From the NCBI GenBank assembly GCA_945883115.1, contig CAMCXA010000018.1:1-39640 (forward strand): DNA of 39,640 nt. The letters are read 5' to 3'. Origin of the DNA: Alsobacter soli. GTDB lineage: Bacteria; Pseudomonadota; Alphaproteobacteria; Rhizobiales; Beijerinckiaceae. Shown in pieces: positions 34,713 through 39,640 of the stretch (position 1 is its first letter; every line of letters begins with the position of its first letter). A program made the translations under genes and the position numbers. The notes under the pieces are model-generated. The model ran no database searches, was not told where the DNA came from, and was given only the letters and a program-made list of their open reading frames with translations.

Positions 34713-34754
34713 TGTTCAGCCCTTACCTTGCGTTTTCTTCCCGTACTGTTCTAA

Positions 34755-34784
34755 TTGAGCAAACCGAAAATGAAAAGCGAACAT
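34755..34784 (+). promoter_or_regulatory. Possible glpK promoter with CGAA half-sites
   Basis: TTGAGC (34755-34760), an 18-nt spacer and GAACAT (34779-34784) form a weak sigma-70-like promoter. CGAA occurs at 34765-34768 and 34778-34781 within it, resembling the elements upstream of glpD. The GTG start of glpK follows with GGGGAGA at 34819-34825. Confidence 0.3.
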
Positions 34785-34832
34785 CATTCAGGCCCATGAC
34801 AGACCGGGCCGACCATTTGGGGAGATTGTATC

Positions 34833-36326
34833 GTGTCACATATTCTTGCCATTGATCAAGGAACCACCTCGTCACGCGCGATTATCTTTGACGCTAACAC
34901 CGCGATTATAGCGGTGGCGCAACAGGAATTCCCTCAGCATTTTCCCGCATCGGGATGGGTCGAGCACGAGCCCGAGGATTTATGGGACACGACGCTGGCC
35001 GTCTGCCGCGAGGCGATGGCGAAAGCGGGTGTGACGGCTTCAGACCTTGCCGGGATCGGGATTACAAACCAGCGCGAAACGACGCTTGTCTGGGATCGCA
35101 AAACCGGCAAAGCGATCCATCGGGCGATTGTCTGGCAGGATCGGCGCACGGCGGAAAGGTGTGCGGCTTTAAAGGCTGAGGGGCATGAACCGCTTGTGGC
35201 GCAAAAGACCGGGCTTCTGCTCGATCCGTATTTTTCGGGCACGAAAATCGCGTGGATTCTGGACCATGTGCCGGGCGCCCGGGCGCGGGCGGAAAAGGGC
35301 GAGCTTGCCTTTGGAACCGTGGATAGTTTCCTGCTCTGGCGTCTCACCGGCGGCGCAGTGCATGCCACCGATGCGACGAATGCATCGCGCACTTTGCTTT
35401 ACGATATCCACCAAGGCGCGTGGGATGATGCGCTCCTCGAGGTGATCGGCGTGCCGCGGGCGATGCTGCCCGAGGTGCGCGATTCGTCGGCGGAGTTCGG
35501 CCTGACTTTGCCGGATCTGTTCGGCGGTGCGATTGCGGTGCGCGGGATTGCCGGTGATCAGCAGGCGGCGACTGTGGGGCAGGCGTGCTTCGAGCCGGGC
35601 ATGTTGAAATCGACCTATGGCACAGGATGCTTCGCGCTGCTGAATACGGGTGATCAGGCGCTGGCGTCACGCAATCGTCTGCTCACCACCATTGCCTACC
35701 AGTTGAAGGGGCGGCGAACTTACGCGCTTGAGGGCTCGATTTTCATTGCCGGTGCTGCGGTGCAATGGCTTCGGGACGGGTTGCATCTGGTCCAGAACGC
35801 GGCGGAGACGGGGCCGATGGCGGCTGAGTCCGACCCGGCGCAGCAGGTTTACCTCGTGCCAGCCTTTGTCGGCCTTGGCGCACCCTATTGGGATGCGGAC
35901 GCGCGCGGCGCGATGTTCGGACTGACGCGCAATACGGGGCCACGGGAATTCGCCCGTGCGGCGCTCGAGGCGGTGTGTTTCCAGACGCATGATCTGTTGG
36001 CTGCGATGCGGGCCGATTGGCCGGGGGCCAAGGGCGCGCAAACGGTTCTTCGGGTTGATGGCGGCATGGTGGCGTCGGACTGGACGATGCAGCGGCTTGC
36101 CGACATTCTGGGTGCGCCGGTCGACCGGCCCGAGGTGAAGGAAACAACGGCGCTCGGCGCGGCCTATCTCGCCGGTTTGCAAGCGGGGATCTATCCGGAA
36201 CCGGCCATATTTGCGACAAAATGGCGGCTAGAAAAGCGCTTCTCGCCAATGCTTGATGCGGCTCCGCGGGCAGACCTCCTCAAGGGGTGGGCGGATGCGG
36301 TTTCGCGGACGCTGACGACGAGGTGA
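34833..36326 (+). CDS. glpK: Glycerol kinase GlpK
   Basis: A 497-residue FGGY kinase that phosphorylates imported glycerol with ATP. The N-terminal phosphate motif is [36 protein letters not shown], the adenosine-side [11 protein letters not shown] and the C-terminal [20 protein letters not shown], then [12 protein letters not shown], are FGGY signatures. The start is GTG, with GGGGAGA 7 nt before it. It is divergent from glpR-glpD, unlike operons in which glpK follows glpD. Confidence 0.96.
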   Translation: MSHILAIDQGTTSSRAIIFDANTAIIAVAQQEFPQHFPASGWVEHEPEDLWDTTLAVCREAMAKAGVTASDLAGIGITNQRETTLVWDRKTGKAIHRAIVWQDRRTAERCAALKAEGHEPLVAQKTGLLLDPYFSGTKIAWILDHVPGARARAEKGELAFGTVDSFLLWRLTGGAVHATDATNASRTLLYDIHQGAWDDALLEVIGVPRAMLPEVRDSSAEFGLTLPDLFGGAIAVRGIAGDQQAATVGQACFEPGMLKSTYGTGCFALLNTGDQALASRNRLLTTIAYQLKGRRTYALEGSIFIAGAAVQWLRDGLHLVQNAAETGPMAAESDPAQQVYLVPAFVGLGAPYWDADARGAMFGLTRNTGPREFARAALEAVCFQTHDLLAAMRADWPGAKGAQTVLRVDGGMVASDWTMQRLADILGAPVDRPEVKETTALGAAYLAGLQAGIYPEPAIFATKWRLEKRFSPMLDAAPRADLLKGWADAVSRTLTTR

Positions 36327-36492
36327 TCGCCTTATCGCGGGGCGCGTCACAAAGTAGCAACAATAATTCGTTCGATTTTGAGGAAAGGGAGTAATCTTAA
36401 GACAAGGTTTACCCGAATTGGGTGTATGTATATCTCGTGGCGATTCGGTGTTTTGACGGTCGGCACGACAGGGCAATTGTTGAGAATATCAG

Positions 36493-36639
36493 ATGTATCA
36501 AGTGGTCATTCGACGTCTCACTGATGGCACGCAATATTATGTCGTGTATCGCGACGACAAGCTCATTCTAATGACACGTATGAAATCGGAAGCTGAGGGT
36601 TATCTGAAACATAATACCCGGGCCACGACAGCGGCCTGA
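36493..36639 (+). CDS. Small hypothetical protein, 48 residues
   Basis: An ORF of 48 codons, MYQVVIRRLTDGTQYYVVYR, then DDKLILMTRMKSEAEGYL and a short tail. The alternating pattern (VVIRRL, YYVVYRDDKLILMT) suggests a small beta-hairpin protein with a basic N-terminal strand. It opens at the only ATG after an in-frame TGA. The ribosome binding site is weak. It stands between glpK and the convergent cupin gene, preceded by 166 bp without a gene that contain the imperfect palindrome ACCCGAATTGGGT. I do not recognise the family. Confidence 0.45.
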   Translation: MYQVVIRRLTDGTQYYVVYRDDKLILMTRMKSEAEGYLKHNTRATTAA

Positions 36640-36653
36640 GCACCAAAGCGTGC

Positions 36654-37007
36654 TTATTTCAGCTTGATCGCAAAATGTTTGCGGATCGTTTCGTCGATCT
36701 GCCAAAGCCCTTTGAATCCCGCCTCGACCACAAACGCATCGCCGGGGCCAAGCTTGACGGCTTCGCCGCCATCGGGCGTGATCGTCATCCGGCCTTCCAT
36801 GATGTGGACGAATTCGTATTCGGTGTAGGTGGCGTGATAAGTGCCCGGCGTTGCTTCCCAATAGCCCGAGATCATGCTGCCATCTTCCGAGGTGTGCAGT
36901 ACCCATGTTTTCATGGATGGTGTTCCGGAAACAACTTTCCAACCTTCGAGATCATCCGTGACGGGGGCCATCGAGTTCTTGTTGCCGAGTTTGACGATTG
37001 ATTTCAT
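36654..37007 (-). CDS. Cupin-domain protein (DUF861/EutQ-like)
   Basis: A 117-residue single-domain cupin starting MKSIVKLGNKNSMAP. The two cupin strands are visible: SGYWEATPGTYHATYTEYEF, then VHIMEGRMTITPDGGEAVKL, then GPGDAFVVEAGFKGLWQIDE. The E-F-H and G-D-A pattern is the DUF861/(S)-ureidoglycine- and EutQ-like subgroup. No substrate can be assigned. The in-frame region upstream of this ATG to 37073 is basic and lacks a family match. Confidence 0.85.
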   Translation of the reverse strand: MKSIVKLGNKNSMAPVTDDLEGWKVVSGTPSMKTWVLHTSEDGSMISGYWEATPGTYHATYTEYEFVHIMEGRMTITPDGGEAVKLGPGDAFVVEAGFKGLWQIDETIRKHFAIKLK

Positions 37008-37092
37008 GGAGGCTGTTCCTAGGTCTCGTTGAGAATGTGCGAATACGATAACCCGTAAGACGCGCCGGATCAAATGACAGCCGCGTCTCCGG

Positions 37093-37725
37093 TCAAGAGA
37101 TTGGCCTCATGCGGTGAAATGACACTTTCCGCGCCTCGAAACGGGAGATCAGCTCGAACCCGTTATTCTGGAGAACGCCGCGATGCCCGTCATGCGCATA
37201 GGCGATGATTGAGCTGTGTATCAAAAAATGCTGACGGTTGCGGCGGAGAAATGCATCAAGAATAATTTCGTCAAACGGGTTGTAGAGAAATACCAGGCAC
37301 TTTCCCGGTGGCAGAAGATAGTCGGCGGCGTCGCGACAGTCGAAATTAATGTTTTTGAGACCGAGGTGCCGCGCATTTTTCAAGGCGATCGCCGTCAGCG
37401 GCGCCGAAAAATCCACGCCTGTCACCGCCGCGAACATGCCGCTCCGCGCAGCAAAAATACAGGCTTTGCCCTTGCCCGAGCCGATATCGACGAAATGTTG
37501 AAAATGGCTCCCAAGTTTCCCTGCTTCCCGCAGGACAAACCGCATATTGCGGCAGGAAATCGGCTGGTAATAGGTGGCGTTGGCGGCAGAACGCTGGCGC
37601 TCGACACCAAGATCTTCGCGCGGCACGATGCTTTCGAGGTCCAAGCCGTGGAAGGTTTCGAAGAGAAAATCCTCGAAGCCGGGTTGGTATCCGTAGCGCT
37701 TGCGCCAAGGTAAGAGGCTGAACAT
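37093..37725 (-). CDS. Class I SAM-dependent methyltransferase-like protein
   Basis: A 210-residue protein. The SAM-binding motif I is FVDIGSGKGKACIFAARSGM (about 78-97), motif II GVDFSAP, motif III CRDAADYLLPPGKCLVFLYN and the NPF block at FLYNPFDEIILDAF, which replaces the usual catalytic NPPY/DPPY. Such proteins are often of unknown substrate. The N-terminus MFSLLPWRKRYGYQPGF is basic and aromatic. No operon partner is obvious. Confidence 0.75.
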   Translation of the reverse strand: MFSLLPWRKRYGYQPGFEDFLFETFHGLDLESIVPREDLGVERQRSAANATYYQPISCRNMRFVLREAGKLGSHFQHFVDIGSGKGKACIFAARSGMFAAVTGVDFSAPLTAIALKNARHLGLKNINFDCRDAADYLLPPGKCLVFLYNPFDEIILDAFLRRNRQHFLIHSSIIAYAHDGHRGVLQNNGFELISRFEARKVSFHRMRPIS

Positions 37726-37855
37726 GTGGTAAGTCCGAGGAGATGTGATGCGATGTGCATTTTCTTTACAGCTGCGTCAAACGATTGTCTGCGTGCGGAA
37801 ATCGGACTAACACACCCTCATCGGCAGCATTTTTTTATGGACGGAGACGATCGGG

Positions 37856-38359
37856 ATGGCACTAATCATAGTCGAGGGAGACGGGGTCAGCCTGATTTTC
37901 GAGGAAATTTCAGCGGAATTGGCGGATACGATCACGACAAAAAGGATCGACGAAGCGGTTTTTGACGGGCTGACCGGCGCGACGCATTATGACAGCGGGC
38001 TGACGGGCAATATCAAGATTTTTGTTGATGGCGAGCCCTATCCGTTGGAGAAAATTCAGTTTGACCCGGAACGGCACATCTCCGCGGTCAAGCTCGGCGA
38101 ACCCGGGACGTGCTATTTCGCTTCCCAAACGCATGAGCGCGGCGAGTGGTTCATTTACGAAGTTGACGCGCCGTTTGATGCGGAAAAATTCCATCCCCAA
38201 TCCGTGACCTACACACTGCCCGACGGTTCTGAAATCCGGATCATCAAGGTATTTTACGGCGACGAGCCTTCGGAGATCGATACAATCGCGCAGGACGACA
38301 GCCACTACGTGCTCATGGCGAATGGCTCGCGGCGGGAGATCAAATTTATTGATGAGTGA
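37856..38359 (+). CDS. Hypothetical protein, 167 residues
   Basis: A soluble, acidic 167-residue protein, MALIIVEGDGVSLIFEEISA, rich in beta-strand-like segments (GNIKIFVDGEPYPLEKIQFD, CYFASQTHERGEWFIYEVDA, VTYTLPDGSEIRIIKVFYGD). No signal peptide, membrane segment or known motif was found. GGAG lies about 10 nt before the ATG. Divergent from the methyltransferase gene; the 130-bp gap upstream contains an AT-rich stretch but no clear promoter. I do not recognise it. Confidence 0.7.
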   Translation: MALIIVEGDGVSLIFEEISAELADTITTKRIDEAVFDGLTGATHYDSGLTGNIKIFVDGEPYPLEKIQFDPERHISAVKLGEPGTCYFASQTHERGEWFIYEVDAPFDAEKFHPQSVTYTLPDGSEIRIIKVFYGDEPSEIDTIAQDDSHYVLMANGSRREIKFIDE

Positions 38360-38409
38360 GGGGGTTAGCTCTCGTTGTCGCAGATGTCGCGGCGGTGTCT
38401 GATGGCGGC

Positions 38410-38841
38410 TTAATCTCTCGGCGTTATTTTGCCGCGTCGCTTGAGGACAATATCGAGAATGCCGGTACGGATTTGATTGAATAAAAGCGGCGGCAAGAAG
38501 CCATACGCCATTCCACCCTGCTTGCTGCGAATGGGGCGAAGATCATAACCCGGCCATAAAAACGCGTTCATCTCGTCGAGTATCACCCATGAATGTTGAT
38601 CATCCAAGCCAAGGCGCTGTTTCACGCGCAGGGGGATTTCCAGACAGGGCCTTTGACCGGATGGCGGTGAATGCGTGATGGGCGCAACAGTTACTTTGGT
38701 GCCGGTGTCATGCTTTTCCAACGATAACACAATGACGCAGGGGCGGTTCTTGCGACCTTCTTCCTGTCCTGCATCATGCTCTCTGCGCCATAAATACGCA
38801 TAGGAAATCACAAGGCCGGGTTCCGGATCTGGAATGGCCAT
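38410..38841 (-). CDS. PemK/MazF-like toxin
   Basis: A 143-residue protein with the PemK/MazF-type barrel layout: EPGLVISYAYLWRREHDAGQ, then EEGRKNRPCVIVLSLEK, then TKVTVAPITHSPPSGQRPCL, then WVILDEMNAFLWPGYDLRPI. The GRKNRPCVIV and VAPITHSPP blocks match growth-inhibitor family members, which are usually mRNA interferases. It starts 6 nt after the stop of a Phd-type antitoxin gene, so the two form an operon. Catalytic residues cannot be confirmed by eye. Confidence 0.75.
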   Translation of the reverse strand: MAIPDPEPGLVISYAYLWRREHDAGQEEGRKNRPCVIVLSLEKHDTGTKVTVAPITHSPPSGQRPCLEIPLRVKQRLGLDDQHSWVILDEMNAFLWPGYDLRPIRSKQGGMAYGFLPPLLFNQIRTGILDIVLKRRGKITPRD

Positions 38842-38847
38842 CGCGGA

Positions 38848-39114
38848 TCAGTCGTCGAGCAGGCTGTTGAGGTGATCGTGCCGTGCATCCATTTTGCTGG
38901 CTGCAATTGCCTGAATGGTCTCCTCGGAGAGCTCTTCCACGGCGTAGGCTTTCGGCATTTGCGCTTTCAACCGCAGATAGTTTTCATAGTCCGAGCCGGA
39001 AACAAAATACCCTGTCACGCGATCATGGCTGGTAACAGCAATTGGCTCCCGCTGCGCCGCCTCGCGATAGCGACCGAAATTTTTTGAAAACTCACTGGAC
39101 GGAACGGTAATCAT
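38848..39114 (-). CDS. Phd/YefM-type antitoxin
   Basis: An 88-residue antitoxin starting MITVPSSEFSKNFGRYREAA, followed by REPIAVTSHDRVTGYFVSGS and DYENYLRLKAQMPKAYAVEE, the Phd/YefM N-terminal DNA-binding fold and C-terminal toxin-binding tail. The chosen ATG has GGAG 8 nt upstream. An ATG at 39138 is also in frame (MEKIGDAPM). Partner is the PemK-like gene just downstream; Phd-type antitoxins more often pair with Doc or YoeB. Confidence 0.85.
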   Translation of the reverse strand: MITVPSSEFSKNFGRYREAAQREPIAVTSHDRVTGYFVSGSDYENYLRLKAQMPKAYAVEELSEETIQAIAASKMDARHDHLNSLLDD

Positions 39115-39190
39115 AGGAGCATCTCCGATTTTCTCCATTATGCCCAAATTACGGATTTTACGCAAGTTTTTATCAAAGGAATGGGTCGGT

Positions 39191-39382
39191 TCAGCTCTCG
39201 TCGTTGATGGCTCGGCGATGTCCAATGTCGGCTACCGAGACGATCCGCGCCTCGTGATCGAGGTGATACAGCACGCGGTAGTCCCCGACGCGCAGGCTTC
39301 GCCCAAGACGATGGTGCAGGCTGTGGCTGTGCCACGCGTAGCCCCATTGGGGCGCTGAGAAATAATTTATCACTTGAAACAT
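39191..39382 (-). pseudogene. Truncated RelE-type toxin fused to a repeat element
   Basis: A 63-residue frame. Residues 30-63 (LRVGDYRVLYHLDHEARIVS, then VADIGHRRAINDES) are the conserved C-terminal third of a RelE/ParE toxin. Residues 1-29 (MFQVINYFSAPQWGYAWHSH and so on) are translated from the 74-bp repeat copy at 39296-39369. The homology starts at 39295, the very edge of that repeat, so the N-terminal two thirds of the toxin have been replaced. It is probably inactive. Confidence 0.7.
39296..39369. repeat. 74-bp direct repeat, copy 1
   Basis: From GCTTCGCCCAAGACGATGG to GAGAAATAATTTA. It matches copy 2 (39421-39494) in 68 of 74 positions. It contains AGCCCCATTGGGGCGCT, a short hairpin. 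The unit may be 125 bp long: copy 1 plus the 51-bp linker at 39370-39420. Confidence 0.9.
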
Positions 39383-39420
39383 GCCAGCCCGTCTTCGCTC
39401 TTCGAGCTACGCCGGGCACT

Positions 39421-39494
39421 GCTTCGCCCAAGACGATGGTGCTCCCCGTGGCTGTGCCATGCGTAGCCCCATCGGGGCGCTGAGAAATAATTTA
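39421..39494. repeat. 74-bp direct repeat, copy 2
   Basis: The second copy, 125 bp after the first. It carries GCCCCATCGGGGC, where the loop change preserves the hairpin. The match to copy 1 ends exactly at 39494, where the insertion-sequence end GGGGCTGACATAGATAAG begins, so the IS appears to have inserted into a second repeat unit. Confidence 0.9.
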
Positions 39495-39640
39495 GGGGCT
39501 GACATAGATAAGGTTGAAGTATTCATACTTTGACCCATTTGGAGAGCGTCTTCAAGAGGTTTCTGGCTGGGCGATGATTGAACCGCCACTCGCACTCTTT
39601 TAGAAACAGATGGAAGTGGGCTTTTGGTATTCCGTTGTAG
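39495..39640 (-). mobile_element. End of an IS1595-family (IS1016-like) insertion sequence
   Basis: GGGGCTGACATAGATAAGG at 39495 resembles the terminal inverted repeat of IS1016-group elements as I recall them. The transposase gene's 3' end lies just inside. The other end of the element is off the right edge. Confidence 0.65.
39523..39640 (-). CDS. IS1595-family transposase, C-terminal fragment (5' part off window)
   Basis: The last 38 residues of a transposase, YNGIPKAHFHLFLKECEWRF, then NHRPARNLLKTLSKWVKV and a stop. NGIPKxHFxLFLKECEWRFN is the conserved end of ISXO2/IS1016-type (IS1595-family) transposases. The DDE catalytic residues lie outside the window. Whether the complete gene is intact cannot be told. 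Confidence 0.75.
   Translation of the reverse strand, partial: YNGIPKAHFHLFLKECEWRFNHRPARNLLKTLSKWVKV

Noticed and set aside
39296-39494. CRISPR-like repeat-spacer arrangement
   Set aside because: Only two imperfect 74-bp copies with one 51-bp linker, no cas genes, and the repeat ends at an IS boundary.

Overview
The window looks like a chromosomal or large-replicon segment of an alphaproteobacterium of the Rhizobiales type. The basis is a GC-rich sequence with GC-rich third codon positions, a complete rhizobial-type glycerol operon (glpR-glpD-glpS-glpT-glpP-glpQ-glpU-glpV with a divergent glpK), many ABC importers for carbon and nitrogen sources, and several small toxin-antitoxin loci. Species cannot be named from the sequence alone.

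Region by region: (1) 1-4853, minus strand: iolD, iolE, a TauE/SafE-type membrane protein and the start of a YwrD-like gamma-glutamyltransferase-family gene that runs off the left edge. (2) 5017-7712, minus: an enolase-superfamily enzyme followed by a sulfatase/phosphonate monoester hydrolase. (3) 7978-14605, plus and divergent from region 2: a CUT2 sugar importer (Tat-exported binding protein, double ATPase, two permeases) followed by an aldo/keto reductase and a short-chain dehydrogenase. Regions 1-3 read as one catabolic locus for a sugar- or cyclitol-like substrate that may carry a sulfate or phosphonate ester. (4) 14606-16504, minus: htpG. (5) 16688-18083: a patch of toxin-antitoxin genes and remnants. 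(6) 18127-25519: a RutR-type repressor, a perfect RutR-type operator, then an M20 amidohydrolase (beta-ureidopropionase type), dihydropyrimidinase and a four-gene ABC importer, i.e. uptake and reductive breakdown of pyrimidines or hydantoins. It is closed by a rho-independent terminator. (7) 25615-26115: a DUF2938 membrane protein. (8) 26176-36326: the glycerol uptake and catabolism locus. (9) 36493-39114: a small ORF, a cupin, a methyltransferase, an unknown protein and a Phd/PemK-type toxin-antitoxin pair. (10) 39191-39640: a decapitated RelE, two 74-bp repeats and the end of an IS1595-family insertion sequence.

How the genes work together: GlpV/P/Q/S/T/U import glycerol, GlpK phosphorylates it, GlpD oxidises glycerol-3-phosphate, and GlpR represses both arms. 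In region 6 the importer brings in the substrate, dihydropyrimidinase opens the ring, the M20 enzyme releases ammonia and CO2, and RutR senses pyrimidine. In regions 1-3 the CUT2 importer would bring in a polyol or sugar, two NAD(P)-dependent oxidoreductases and an enolase-type dehydratase or epimerase would process it, and IolE/IolD would act if it enters the inositol route. The main points for a second look are the asymmetric ATP sites predicted for GlpS/GlpT, glpD lacking any ATG, GTG or TTG start, the RutR operator, a fused toxin remnant between two antitoxins, and the repeat/IS junction at the right edge.
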